Origin: Sipunculus nudus
Lineage: Eukaryota; Annelida; Sipuncula; Golfingiida; Sipunculidae
Direction: 5' to 3'
DNA length: 64,000 nucleotides
Assembly: GCA_026874595.1 (NCBI GenBank)
Contig: JAPPUL010000071.1
Location: 248,001 to 312,000, forward strand
This document shows positions 43,295 through 52,882 of the stretch, in pieces. Below the pieces are notes generated by a model. That model was not told the DNA's origin. It did not search any database and saw only the letters and a list, made by a program, of their open reading frames with translations. The number at the start of each line of letters is the position of its first letter. Within the stretch, counting starts at the first letter, position 1. Both the position numbers and the translations under genes were made by a program.

Positions 43295-43323
43295 TTGACA
43301 AAGTACTAAAAAATAGTTATAAT
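43295..43323 (+). promoter_or_regulatory. Consensus sigma-70 promoter of the aromatic amino-acid genes
   Basis: TTGACA (43295-43300), a 17-bp spacer and TATAAT (43318-43323): a perfect match to both hexamers at optimal spacing, 39 bp before the pheA GTG. A transcript would start near 43330 with a 30-40 nt leader; no leader peptide is evident. Confidence 0.85.
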
Positions 43324-43362
43324 TGACATCAACCACGCAGGCCAATAGGCTACAAGCAGGCT

Positions 43363-44478
43363 GTGAGGAGAGACTTGCCGGACATAGTACAAAAAATAAA
43401 GACATACAGAGAACAAATAGACCGTCTTGATGAGCAGTTGTTAAGCTTATTAAATAAGCGTGCGGAGTGTGCTCAAAAAATAGGGCAACTTAAGGGGGAT
43501 GACGGGCAAACAATATATAAGCCAGAACGAGAGCAACAGATAATAGCAAGACTCCAAGAGCAAAATAAAGGAAAGGCATTCCCAGGTCCTGCAATAGAGG
43601 CAGTATACGGCGAGATAATATCTGCGATAAGAAGCCTTGAACAAGAGTTAAAAGTCGGCTATCTAGGACCTGAGGGTTCATATACTCATCTTGCCTGTAT
43701 AAAACAATTCGGTACATCAACAAAAGCCAAAGCCATCTCAAGTATAGATGATATATTTAAAGAAGTGGAGCTTGGACAACTAGATTACGGAGTAGTCCCA
43801 GTTGAAAATTCACATGGAGGCATTGTTCATTATACCTTAGATAAATTTATATATTCAGACCTAAAGATATGTGCAGAACGTTATATGAATATAGAGCATT
43901 GTCTTTTAAGCAATGTAGGAAACTTAAGTAAGATAAAACGTATTTATGGACACAGTCAATCATTCACGCAGTGCAGAATATGGCTTAATAACAGTTTACC
44001 TAATGTAGAAAAAATAGAAACAAGTAGTAATTCAAAAGGTGTTAGCTTGGTAGAGTGGGATAAGTATTCTGCTGCTATAGGTAGTGAGGTAGCAGGAAAG
44101 GTATATCAAGTTGAAGTCCTTGAAAAAGGCATACAGGATACAAAACCTAACATAACGAGATTCCTAATAATAGGAACAAAAGACCAACAAACAGAAGAAG
44201 CTCCAAGAGCTTACAAAACCTCATTAATCTGTACGATAAATGATAAAGTCGGTGCGTTAACTGATATATTAGAACCATTCTCCAAAAGAAAAATAAATTT
44301 AACAAAAATAGAATCAAGACCAAGTGGCCTAAAAGCATGGGACTACATATTTTTTATAGATATTGAAGGATCAAGCCAAAATCAAAATATAATTGAAAGC
44401 ATAAAAGAAGTTGAGAACCAATGCCTAAAAGTAAAGCAAATAGGAAGCTATCAAAAAGGAGTATATCCAAAAAACTAA
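43363..44478 (+). CDS. pheA: Chorismate mutase / prephenate dehydratase (P-protein)
   Basis: A bifunctional 371-residue enzyme from chorismate to phenylpyruvate. Residues 5-90 are an AroQ chorismate mutase: 'IVQKIKTYREQIDRLDEQLLSLLNKRAECAQKIGQLK', 'KPEREQQII'. Then a prephenate dehydratase: 'KVGYLGPEGSYTHLACIKQFG', 'DYGVVPVENSHGGIVHYTLDKF', 'KIKRIYGHSQSFTQCRIWL', 'TRFLIIG'. The last 80 residues are an ACT regulatory domain ('TSLICTINDKVGALTDILEPFSKRKINLTKIESRPS') that binds phenylalanine. The start is GTG 43363. It is intact, unlike the two following genes. Confidence 0.95.
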   Translation: MRRDLPDIVQKIKTYREQIDRLDEQLLSLLNKRAECAQKIGQLKGDDGQTIYKPEREQQIIARLQEQNKGKAFPGPAIEAVYGEIISAIRSLEQELKVGYLGPEGSYTHLACIKQFGTSTKAKAISSIDDIFKEVELGQLDYGVVPVENSHGGIVHYTLDKFIYSDLKICAERYMNIEHCLLSNVGNLSKIKRIYGHSQSFTQCRIWLNNSLPNVEKIETSSNSKGVSLVEWDKYSAAIGSEVAGKVYQVEVLEKGIQDTKPNITRFLIIGTKDQQTEEAPRAYKTSLICTINDKVGALTDILEPFSKRKINLTKIESRPSGLKAWDYIFFIDIEGSSQNQNIIESIKEVENQCLKVKQIGSYQKGVYPKN

Positions 44479-44662
44479 ATATAAAAAACTAAATATAAAG
44501 AAAGCATATAAAAAAGCATAAACTCCACAATGAGAACAAGCTTTCACCAAAAGCTATATTTAAGTAATCTAGAATAAAACATAAATAAACAAAGCAAAAA
44601 AAAGATAAGCAAAAGAATATAAGTAAAAAAGAATATAAAATATAAATAAAAAGGATTAAAAG

Positions 44663-45689
44663 ATGATCATAGTATTAAAACCAGACATAAAAGATGATGA
44701 AATACAACATATAGTAAATAAAGTAGAGGAGCTAGGATTAAAAACATCTATATCAAAAGGCGAAGAAAGGTCAATAATAGGGGTGATAGGAGATGAGAGA
44801 AAACTAGAGAATAAACCTATTGAACTTATAGCAGGAGTAGAAAAGGTAATGCCGGTATTAAAGCCCTATAAACTAGCCAGTCGAGAATTCCACCCAGAGC
44901 CAACTGAAGTAAAAGTAGGAACGGGAAAGATAGGAGGAAATGAACTATGCATAATAGCAGGCCCTTGTACAGTAGAAACAGAAGAGCAAACAGTAAAAAC
45001 AGCTAAGCAAGTAAAGCTATCTGGAGCAACGATATTGCGAGGCGGAGCCTTTAAACCAAGAACATCTCCATATACCTTTCAAGGACACGGAGAAGACGGA
45101 CTAAAGATACTATCAACAGCACGAGAGGAAACAGGACTTTCCATATGTACAGAGGTAATGGACAGAGGTAATGGACACACGAGATGTTGAATTAGTCTAT
45201 AAATATTCAGATATCCTCCAGATAGGAACAAGAAACATGCAAAACTTTAACTTATTATTAGAAGTAGGCAAAACAGACAAACCGATACTATTAAAACGCG
45301 GGATGAGCGCAACAATAAAAGAATGGCTAATGAGCTGTGAATATGTAATGTCGCAAGGCAACGAGAAAGTGATACTGTGCGAAAGAGGAATAAGGACATT
45401 TGAAACAAGCGTAAGAAACACACTGGACGTATCGGCAGTGCCGGTAGTAAAGGATAATAGTCACTTGCCGATAATAGTGGATCCGAGTCACGCATGCGGG
45501 TATAGAGAATACGTAGGAGCAATAGCGAAAGCAGGGATAGCGTGTGGAGCAGATGGTCTTTTAATAGAAGTCCATCATGAACCCGAGGAAGCACTTGTTG
45601 ACGGACGACAAAGCTTATCCCCAGAGCAATTTGCAAACTTGATGAAAGATTTGCGTAAGGTAGCTCATGCAGTAGGTCGGGATATGTAG
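44663..45689 (+). pseudogene. aroF: 3-deoxy-7-phosphoheptulonate synthase (DAHP synthase), frameshifted
   Basis: The first shikimate-pathway enzyme, of the AroG/AroF type with an N-terminal ferredoxin-like regulatory domain (residues 1-70, 'MIIVLKPDIKDDEIQHIVNKVEELGL'). The catalytic barrel includes 'IIAGPCTVETEEQTVKTA', 'ILRGGAFKPRTSPYTFQG', then after the break '[14 protein letters not shown]', '[16 protein letters not shown]' and '[13 protein letters not shown]'. The frame is broken by an exact 13-bp tandem duplication at 45151-45176: the first reading frame runs 44663-45190 and the rest is read from 45171 in another frame. Both parts are otherwise undamaged, so the lesion is recent, a sequencing artefact, or bypassed. 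Confidence 0.9.
45151..45176. repeat. 13-bp tandem duplication disrupting aroF
   Basis: AGAGGTAATGGAC occurs at 45151-45163 and again at 45164-45176. Removing one copy joins 'CTEVMD' to '[10 protein letters not shown]', the expected DAHP synthase reading. Confidence 0.95.
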
Positions 45690-45740
45690 AAATCGTGGAT
45701 AAAGATTAAAGACTAAAGAAGGGACTAAAGAGAAAATAGA

Positions 45741-46683
45741 TTGATAAGTGTTCAAAGGGATATAATATTGGAAGCAGGACAAGCAGCAGTCAAGAAGGTA
45801 AGCATAATAGGGGTTGGTTTATTGGGAGGATCGTTAGCAAAGGCTATAAAAAGCGAATATGAAGTTGAGGTAATAGGTATAGGACGTAATCAGGAGGCAT
45901 TACAAGAGTGTGTATCGAAAGGTATTATAAGTCGATATACCTTAGATTATAAAGAGGGTGTGGAGGACTCAGATATAGTTATAATTGCAACGCCTGTACG
46001 AACTATAGTGCCCATATACAAAAAAAATATTGCCCTATCTGAACTCTAATGTAGTAGTAACAGATGTAGGGTCGACAAAAGTCGAAATATTAAATGAAAT
46101 ATCCAATATGGGAAAGAAAGCTAAAGAATTGTTTATAGGCTCACATCCGATGGCAGGAGGAGAACAAGAAGGATATAAATACTCTAACGAAGAATTATAT
46201 AAAGAAAGTGTGATATTGGTTATAAAGGAGAAACATACAAACTCAACCAAACTAAAGCAAATAAAAAGCTTGTGGGAAAAAGTCGGAGGAAACGTATGCA
46301 TATTAGACAAAGAAGAGCATGATAAAATAGTCTCTCTAACAAGTCATCTCCCGCATATAATATCAAGCTGCCTGTCGTTCACACTATTACATAGTCTCGC
46401 CTTTGAAAAAGGTATAAAAGAAGGTATATTTGGTAAGGGCTTACTAGACACAACTCGCATATCAATGGGCGAAGTAACAATGTGGAACGATATAATAAAG
46501 ACCAATAGAGAAAATATATTGGAAGGAATAAAAGTATTTAAAGATAGTATAGAAGTGTTAAAAGGCTTAATAGAGCGGATGGAAGAGGATAAGTTAAAAA
46601 TATACTTATCAATGGGACGTGGATGGCGTAAAGGAATTGAGATATTTGGACAGCAGCAGGATAGTCAGGAAACTAGTTGCTAA
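45741..46683 (+). pseudogene. tyrA: Prephenate dehydrogenase, frameshifted at a poly-A tract
   Basis: TyrA makes 4-hydroxyphenylpyruvate for tyrosine. The first part (45741-46049) has the NAD motif 'VSIIGVGLLGGSLAKAI' and ends '...VPIYKKNIALSEL'; the second (from about 46030) continues 'LNSNVVVTDVGSTKVEIL', 'FIGSHPMAGGEQEGY', 'VSLTSHLPHIIS' and 'FGKGLLDTTRISMGEVTMWNDI'. The break falls at a run of eight A (46020-46027); seven would keep the frame ('YKKILPYL'). Poly-A tracts are prone to replication or transcriptional slippage, so some full protein may still be made. The TTG start is uncertain. It is followed by rpsA. Confidence 0.88.
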
Positions 46684-46872
46684 ACTCTATAAAATCCACC
46701 TTATGTTCAATCTAAAAAAGCTAAATCTAAAAAAAAGCTAAAAGAGAAGAAAGTAGGGAAAAAGCTAGAAATAAGGAGAAATAAGGAGAAATAAAGTGGG
46801 TAGAGCGGGTAGAGCGGGTAAAGTAGTGTAGGAAATAAAATAAAATAGATATGAGAGAAAACAGTTAAAACA

Positions 46873-48690
46873 ATGAGTAAAAAGATAGTAATAGTAAACA
46901 AAAAGGAAAGAGACGAGGAAGAAGGTGAAGATTCTAATGAACAAGGAACTAGTAAGTCAGAAGTTGAGAAGGAAGAACGTAAGACATTCAATAAAGAAGA
47001 GATGAAGAGCGTTGAGGGAGATGATTTTGAAAAGATGTTTGAGGAGTCGATGTTGTCTTTTGAGCGAGGACAGATAGTAGAAGGAGTGATAGTGGGTATA
47101 GAGGACCGAGGTATTTTCGTAGATGTAGGATATAAGTTAGAAGGAATAATAAAGCAAGAAGAGTTTATGCAAAAGCCAAAGCTTGGACAGAAGATAAAAG
47201 TCAAGGTAATGTTAATAGATGATGAGCATGATAGACTGCTATTAAGCAAGCGGGAAGCGGATATGATAGAAGGGAAGGCATTACTAGCAAAGACGTACGA
47301 AGAAGAAACAACAGTGGAGGGGATAATAAAGCGGGAGATAAAAGGAGGCTATAAAGTAGATGTAAAAGGAGTAGACTGTTTCCTTCCATTATCTCAAGTA
47401 GATGTAAAACGAGTTGAAGAGCCTAAAGAGCACGTAGGTAAGACCTATTTATTTCAAATAAGTAAATACGAGCCAGAGAATAACAATGTGGTATTATCAA
47501 GAAAAGCCCATCTAGAAGAAGAGCGAGGGAAGAGGCGGGAAATATTTTTTAATAAAGTAAAAGAAGGGGAAGCAATAAGCGGGAGAGTAAAGAAGGTAGA
47601 AAGCTATGGAATATTTGTAAATTTAGAAGAAGGAATAGACGGATTTGCCCACATAAAAGATCTATCATGGGGACATATAAAAGATAGCCGTAGCGTGGTA
47701 AAAGAAGGAGATGAACATGAATTTAAGATATTAAAGGTAGATCAAGAGAACCAGAAGATAAACCTAGGCTTAAAACAGCTTACAGAAGACCCATGGGATG
47801 TATATGCAAAAACCCATAAACAAGGTGATGTAGTAACGGGTGAAGTTTTACGAATGGTAAACTTTGGAGCATTCATAAATCTTACAGATGGAGTAGATGG
47901 CCTTTTGCATATAAAAGAACTATCCTGGACAAAACGAGTTAATCATCCAGAAGAAGTATTAAAGATAGGAGACATGCTTCAAATAAAGATATTAACACTA
48001 GATAAAGAAGAGCGTAGAATCTCCTTAAGCTTGAAAGAAGTCCTAGACAATCCATGGGAGGACGTAGAAGAGGAGTATGCAGAGGGTAAGCTAGTGGATG
48101 GAGTTGTAAAGAGCATAACGGTGTTTGGAGTATTTATAGAACTTAAGACAGGGCTTCAAGGACTATTACATAAAGATAATATAGACTGGACAAAGAAGCA
48201 GAGCAATCCAGAAAGTCACAACTTTAAAGAAGGGGACAAATTAACACTTAAAGTATTAAAAAGTAGTAAAGAGGAGCGAATAATATCACTAGGCTTAAAG
48301 CAGCTAGAAGACAATCCCTGGATGTTGTTTAGAAAAGAGCATCCTGAAGGAAGTATAATAAAAGGGACGGTAGATCGCTTTGGAGATAACGGAGTATATT
48401 TGAAGTTGGGAGATGAAGGACTTGAAGGGTTTTTACATAGTGCAGATATGCTAAAGAGGAAAGAAGAGACGGTAGAAGAAATCTACAAAGAGGGCATGGA
48501 GGTAGAAGGAAGTATAAAGCATATAGACGTAAATAGGAATAGGATAAATATAACAGTAAAAGGCCTTGAAAAGCGTCGAGAAGCAGAGGTGTTAAAAAAA
48601 TATGTAGTAAAGGATTCAAAGAAAGTAACAGAAGGTGGGGCAACACTCGGAGACTTCATGAATCAGGATAAAAAGGACACCGCAGATTAA
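46873..48690 (+). CDS. rpsA: 30S ribosomal protein S1
   Basis: S1 binds mRNA on the small subunit during initiation. The protein has 605 residues with six S1 (OB-fold) repeats: 'GQIVEGVIVGIEDRGIFVDVGYKLEGII', a divergent second, 'ISGRVKKVESYGIFVNLEEGIDGFAHIKDLSW', 'VTGEVLRMVNFGAFINLTDGVDGLLHIKELSW', 'VDGVVKSITVFGVFIELKTGLQGLL' and 'IKGTVDRFGDNGVYLKLGDEGLEGFLH'. The acidic N-terminal 45 residues are Glu/Lys-rich. The aromatic gene - rpsA neighbourhood recurs in several phyla, usually with cmk and ispH between; neither is here, though ispH occurs at 54.2 kb. Confidence 0.96.
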   Translation: MSKKIVIVNKKERDEEEGEDSNEQGTSKSEVEKEERKTFNKEEMKSVEGDDFEKMFEESMLSFERGQIVEGVIVGIEDRGIFVDVGYKLEGIIKQEEFMQKPKLGQKIKVKVMLIDDEHDRLLLSKREADMIEGKALLAKTYEEETTVEGIIKREIKGGYKVDVKGVDCFLPLSQVDVKRVEEPKEHVGKTYLFQISKYEPENNNVVLSRKAHLEEERGKRREIFFNKVKEGEAISGRVKKVESYGIFVNLEEGIDGFAHIKDLSWGHIKDSRSVVKEGDEHEFKILKVDQENQKINLGLKQLTEDPWDVYAKTHKQGDVVTGEVLRMVNFGAFINLTDGVDGLLHIKELSWTKRVNHPEEVLKIGDMLQIKILTLDKEERRISLSLKEVLDNPWEDVEEEYAEGKLVDGVVKSITVFGVFIELKTGLQGLLHKDNIDWTKKQSNPESHNFKEGDKLTLKVLKSSKEERIISLGLKQLEDNPWMLFRKEHPEGSIIKGTVDRFGDNGVYLKLGDEGLEGFLHSADMLKRKEETVEEIYKEGMEVEGSIKHIDVNRNRINITVKGLEKRREAEVLKKYVVKDSKKVTEGGATLGDFMNQDKKDTAD

Positions 48691-48796
48691 AAGCTTCTTC
48701 TTAAAGAAAAAAGTTTATAAGAAAAAAGTTTATAGATTAAATCAATAAAACAAAAAGCTAAATAAACAAAAAGCTATTAAAGAAGAGGGCAAGAAA

Positions 48797-49876
48797 TTGA
48801 AGAAAAGAAAGGGTACAAAAAAGCACACAAACAAGACTAAAGAAGCTAATAACCTTACAGCTGCAAATCCCAAGAGACAAGAAGAGAAGGTTAAAGAGGA
48901 GGTTAAAGAGGAGGTTAAAGAAGGGATAAAAGAAGGGATAAAAGAAGGGATAAAAGAAGAGAATAAAAAAGAGAATAAAAAAGAGAATAAAAAGCAAAAA
49001 GATAATAATGCCCTAGAACCAGAAGGACTTGGATTTAGTGATAGTATACAAAAGACAATATACGCACTAATAGGTTTTATTGAGAAGAACAGAGCTAAGT
49101 TCTTGTGGGGAGTTGTAGTACTGCTTTTATTGTTAGGCTCAGTTGGGATATTATCTTATATGGAGGATTTGCAAAGAGAGGAGATAAGTAATAAATATTA
49201 CGAAGCAAATCTAGATTTACTAGAAAAGGTTAGAGAGGCAGGAGATGAGGTCGTAGAAGGAGGTAATATAACAGATGATGAACTTGCAAAACTAGTTAAG
49301 GGTAATAAAGAAGTGCTTGAGGAGTACGGAGATGAGGGGGTAGGCGAGGTATACTTATCTCAATACACGCTAGGGCTAACATACTACTCAATAGGCGATT
49401 ATGATAACGCAATATACTATTTTCGCCAAGCATATAAAAATAAAGAAGATTTTTATTTATCCTTCCAAGCCTTATTAAACTTAGGACATTCGTTATATAA
49501 TCGAGGTTATAATTATTATAAGAAAGGGGAGTATAAAAAAGCACAAGAAAGTTATAAAGCGACTTTAAAGACCTATAAAGATTTTAATGAAAGATACAAA
49601 CAAGTCCCATCGTACTTCCTATCTAACAGATATCTTGGATTGTTAGAGGAATCTTTTGCACAATTATATACAAAGATGGGCAAGAGTAAAAAAGAGATAA
49701 AAGAGGCCCTAAAACGAAGCGAGAAACATTATGAAGAATACTTAAAGCAAGCCAAGCACAAGTCAGGGAAATTGGAAGTAGACTTCATGTCAAATGTATT
49801 CTTAAGACGAGGCGTGGAAGAAGATGCAAATCTCTTATTAAGAGGGGTAAAAATAAAGCTTGACAAGTTATCTTAA
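48797..49876 (+). CDS. TPR-repeat membrane protein with N-terminal Lys/Glu tandem repeats
   Basis: A 359-residue single-pass protein. Residues 1-75 are highly charged and contain three runs of 12-bp repeats (coding VKEE, GIKE and NKKE units). A membrane segment at about 100-117 ('FLWGVVVLLLLLGSVGILSYM') is followed by a periplasmic helical domain with at least two TPRs: 'LSQYTLGLTYYSIGDYDNAIYYFRQAYKNKED' and 'NLGHSLYNRGYNYYKKGEYKKAQESYKATLKTY'. It resembles the YfgM/TPR membrane proteins found after rpsA in several phyla. It starts at TTG 48797; binding site 'gaagagggcaag' is weak. Function unknown, perhaps assembly of exported proteins. Confidence 0.78.
   Translation: MKKRKGTKKHTNKTKEANNLTAANPKRQEEKVKEEVKEEVKEGIKEGIKEGIKEENKKENKKENKKQKDNNALEPEGLGFSDSIQKTIYALIGFIEKNRAKFLWGVVVLLLLLGSVGILSYMEDLQREEISNKYYEANLDLLEKVREAGDEVVEGGNITDDELAKLVKGNKEVLEEYGDEGVGEVYLSQYTLGLTYYSIGDYDNAIYYFRQAYKNKEDFYLSFQALLNLGHSLYNRGYNYYKKGEYKKAQESYKATLKTYKDFNERYKQVPSYFLSNRYLGLLEESFAQLYTKMGKSKKEIKEALKRSEKHYEEYLKQAKHKSGKLEVDFMSNVFLRRGVEEDANLLLRGVKIKLDKLS
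48888..48995. repeat. Three consecutive types of 12-bp in-frame tandem repeats
   Basis: Units gttaaagaggag (about 3), ggaataaaagaa (about 3) and gagaataaaaaa (about 3) follow one another inside the TPR gene, all 12 bp and in frame. Confidence 0.93.
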
Positions 49877-49877
49877 G

Positions 49878-49938
49878 AGGGATAGTAGGATAGGGGATAG
49901 CAGAAAGGGGGATAGTAGAAAGGGGGATAGTAGAAAAA
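49878..49938. repeat. 16-bp tandem repeat (gggggatagtagaaag)
   Basis: About three to four copies with small length variants in the gap after the TPR gene. Confidence 0.85.
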
Positions 49939-50020
49939 GGATAAAGGGTAAGGGTAGTAAGTAAGATGAGAGCAGGAGCAGTATTTTTACTATGACGAAG
50001 AGTAATAACCTTAAATAACT

Positions 50021-50632
50021 ATGAAAGTTAAATCCCACGCTAAAATAACAAAAATACTAAGATTTTTACTAAAAGCTACAATTGTCTTTTGGGCTACTGT
50101 TATACTTGTTGAGCTTTACGTCTTATATTACTATTTAACTATGCCTGCAGATCCAAAGCTTTTTGAATTTCCTGATATGCCTGATATAATGGATGCAATA
50201 GTTTCTATTATTTTACTTGCTTTCGTAGTTATTCTATTAGTTACTACTATTACTTTTCTTATGTGGGTTTATAGGAGTAATAAGAACCTTCGTATATTGT
50301 CCGGTGAGCCTATGAAATATAGTTCCGCATGGTCTTTTTGGGCTTTTATTATTCCGATTGTTAATTTATTTGCACCATATAGGGTCATAAAAGAGATATG
50401 GGATGTGAGCCACAAAATGAAAGGTCATTCTATAATTACTCTTTGGTGGTCTACTTTTCTTTTAAGTGATCTTGTATTAGTACTATTTAGTCTTCTTCCT
50501 GAGCAGAGCGTTTATGGTGAGCTTGTTGAAAGTATCACTACGTCGGCACTTTTTCTAGTGGTAAATATCTTGACATTAGATATAGTTACAAAAGTAGGAA
50601 AAGCATACTCAAGGAACATAGCAGAAGGCTAA
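50021..50632 (+). CDS. DUF4328-type multi-pass membrane protein
   Basis: A 203-residue membrane protein with four hydrophobic segments. The DUF4328 core is recognisable: 'FLMWVYRSNKNLRILSGEPMKYSSAWSFWAFIIPIVNLFAPYRVIKEIWDVS'. Function of the family is unknown. The gene starts at ATG 50021 without a strong ribosome-binding site. Its third codon positions are T-rich, unlike the purine-rich genes before it, which may indicate a different history. Confidence 0.8.
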   Translation: MKVKSHAKITKILRFLLKATIVFWATVILVELYVLYYYLTMPADPKLFEFPDMPDIMDAIVSIILLAFVVILLVTTITFLMWVYRSNKNLRILSGEPMKYSSAWSFWAFIIPIVNLFAPYRVIKEIWDVSHKMKGHSIITLWWSTFLLSDLVLVLFSLLPEQSVYGELVESITTSALFLVVNILTLDIVTKVGKAYSRNIAEG

Positions 50633-50738
50633 CTTTTTAAAGAAATTAAATGTTGGGTACATTGACTTGGAAACATAATCGTTCTCCTGATTAATCACTT
50701 CATAAAAATAATACTATAGCTACATTAAAAGTTAGTAT

Positions 50739-51347
50739 TTAGACAAGCCCTTTAACGACAAAAGTTTCTCCCGTTCGTTTGCCACCAATACTCTTTAGAA
50801 AACCCAGAGCAGCTTTAGAAGCCGGAACAGGGTCAAAGCCTAGAAATGCAGCGCCAAAAGATTCTACAGACTCCGTTAACAAAGTTGGACTGACAGCATT
50901 AATACGGACTCCTCTAGGCATTTCAAGTGCGGCAGATGCCACAAAACCCTCAAGAGCTCTATTGACCATCGTGGCCGCTGTGCCATAGGGAATAGGATCC
51001 TCACTAAGAACTCCTGTCGTCAATGTAAAAGAACCATTATCAGCAATATGATTTAGCCCTTCAAGAACTAAATTGACTTGCCCCATTAATTTATTATTGA
51101 TGCCAAGCATCCATTGTTCCTGAGTCATTCCTTCCAAAGCTCCAAAGTGTACTGCACCAGTAGCCGAAACCAGTGCATCAAAACTGCCAATTTGCTCATA
51201 AAGATTCCCAATCGAACCCAAATCCGTAATGTCTACAGTATAATCTCCACTCCGATATCCAACTTCAATAACATCATGCTCGGCTTTTAATACCTTTGTT
51301 ACTCCACCTCCAAGTACTCCCGTTGCACCAATTACTATAATTTTCAT
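50739..51347 (-). CDS. Short-chain dehydrogenase/reductase
   Basis: A small SDR of 202 residues. The cofactor motif is 'IIVIGATGVLGGGVTKVL' (GxxGxxG), followed by 'DITDLGSIGNLYEQIGSFDALVSATGAVHFG' and 'YGTAATMVNRALEGFVASAALEMPRGVRINAVSPTLL'; the Tyr-to-Lys catalytic pair is not standard (YGTAA), so activity is uncertain. I chose ATG 51347 because it avoids overlap with hisD. Its base and codon use (more GC, GGxG-rich) differs from AT-rich neighbours, a possible sign of transfer. Substrate unknown. Confidence 0.85.
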   Translation of the reverse strand: MKIIVIGATGVLGGGVTKVLKAEHDVIEVGYRSGDYTVDITDLGSIGNLYEQIGSFDALVSATGAVHFGALEGMTQEQWMLGINNKLMGQVNLVLEGLNHIADNGSFTLTTGVLSEDPIPYGTAATMVNRALEGFVASAALEMPRGVRINAVSPTLLTESVESFGAAFLGFDPVPASKAALGFLKSIGGKRTGETFVVKGLV

Positions 51348-51396
51348 CTTACCACTCAAAAAGAAATGTTTATATAAAGAAATGTTTATATAATTA

Positions 51397-52695
51397 TTAT
51401 TTAGTAGTAGTATTATCACACCTTATCCGTATACTATTTGCATGCTCAAAAAATCCTTCATATTCTGCAAAACGAATAATCTTATCTTTATTCTTCTCAA
51501 GCAATTCTTTACTATAACAGGTTATTGATGTCCGCTTTTGAAAATCGTAAACACCAAGTGGTGAAAAGAATTTTGCAGTCCCCCCAGTAGGTAGACTATG
51601 GTTAGTCCCTGCAAAATAGTCCCCAATAGGCTCAGGTGTATTAGCTCCCATAAAAATAGAACCAACATTTTTAATGTATTTAGCAATATCTGCTATATTT
51701 ATATCCATCAGTATCCCAAGATGCTCAGGGGCGTATTCATTTATAATGTCAAATGCTTCCCTCAAAGATGAATAAATAGCTATAACTCCATTGTCTTCTA
51801 AAGCCCGTTCTAAGGTATATTTTCGCTTAGACGCTTTTACTTTCTTTTTAGCAAAGCTAATAACTTCATGAGCCATCTTCTCATTCGGTACAAGCAATAT
51901 CGATGATGAGTCTTCAGAATGTTCACTCTGTGAAAAAAGATCATACGTAATATAATCTATAGGGGAGTTCTCATCCGCTAGTATCATAATCTCTGACGGA
52001 CCCGCTATCATATCTATATCCACATGCCCGTATACAAGCTTTTTAGCAATAGATACAAATAAATTCCCAGGACCAACTATCTTATATACCTTCTTAACAG
52101 ATTTAGTCCCATAAGTTAAAGCAGCAATCGCACCCGCTCCCCCTATCTTATAAAACTCCTTAACACCGCAAAGAGATCCTGCATATAATATCGCAGGATC
52201 AAGATGTCCACGTATCGGTGTCGGGGGGGTTGTTATATATATTTCTGGTACTCCCGCTATCTGCGCAGGAATACAGTTCATAAGCACTGTAGATGGATAA
52301 GTCCCTTTACCCCCAGGTACGTAAGCTCCTATCTTCTCTATCGGTGATATAAGTTGACCAAGATATGCTCCATCTTTGGAAAACGACCAATTATGTTGAA
52401 GCTCCTTTGAATGAAATCTATAAATATTCTCATATGCCTCATCTATTATCTCTTTCATATCATTAGGAAGTGAGCTAATCCCCTGCTCTTTCTCTTCTTC
52501 ACTACATCTAATCGAAAAGTTTTTTATATCTTCTATCTCATCAAATGACTGCGCATATTGGAGTAAAGCAGCATCCCCCTTATTAATAACGTTTTGAATG
52601 ATTTGATATACCGGCTCTTGGATGCTTAAATAGTTTTTTATCCCTCTGTCTTTAAGCTTTTTTACATAATCTTTCCCTGAATAAATCTTAAGCAT
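51397..52695 (-). CDS. hisD: Histidinol dehydrogenase
   Basis: Catalyses the last two oxidations of histidine synthesis. Length 432 is normal. Motifs: '[38 protein letters not shown]', '[24 protein letters not shown]', '[18 protein letters not shown]', '[15 protein letters not shown]' (zinc Gln/His), '[10 protein letters not shown]' (catalytic Glu-His) and '[10 protein letters not shown]'. Two tandem copies of aaagaaatgtttatat separate it from the SDR gene start. No other his gene is in the window. Confidence 0.96.
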   Translation of the reverse strand: MLKIYSGKDYVKKLKDRGIKNYLSIQEPVYQIIQNVINKGDAALLQYAQSFDEIEDIKNFSIRCSEEEKEQGISSLPNDMKEIIDEAYENIYRFHSKELQHNWSFSKDGAYLGQLISPIEKIGAYVPGGKGTYPSTVLMNCIPAQIAGVPEIYITTPPTPIRGHLDPAILYAGSLCGVKEFYKIGGAGAIAALTYGTKSVKKVYKIVGPGNLFVSIAKKLVYGHVDIDMIAGPSEIMILADENSPIDYITYDLFSQSEHSEDSSSILLVPNEKMAHEVISFAKKKVKASKRKYTLERALEDNGVIAIYSSLREAFDIINEYAPEHLGILMDINIADIAKYIKNVGSIFMGANTPEPIGDYFAGTNHSLPTGGTAKFFSPLGVYDFQKRTSITCYSKELLEKNKDKIIRFAEYEGFFEHANSIRIRCDNTTTK

Positions 52696-52882
52696 ATCTT
52701 AAACTATCTTCTGATTATAAAATATATATATCTAAAAATATCAAGCAAAGTAAGTATTTTTTTGATTAATTGTCAAGGAAATATACATAATATATTTTAT
52801 TATTATTCTAACTACTCTAATTTTAGACATGACCCTATAAAAAGAGAGTTTATCAGAATTTTAAATGCCTTAGGAAATTTCA

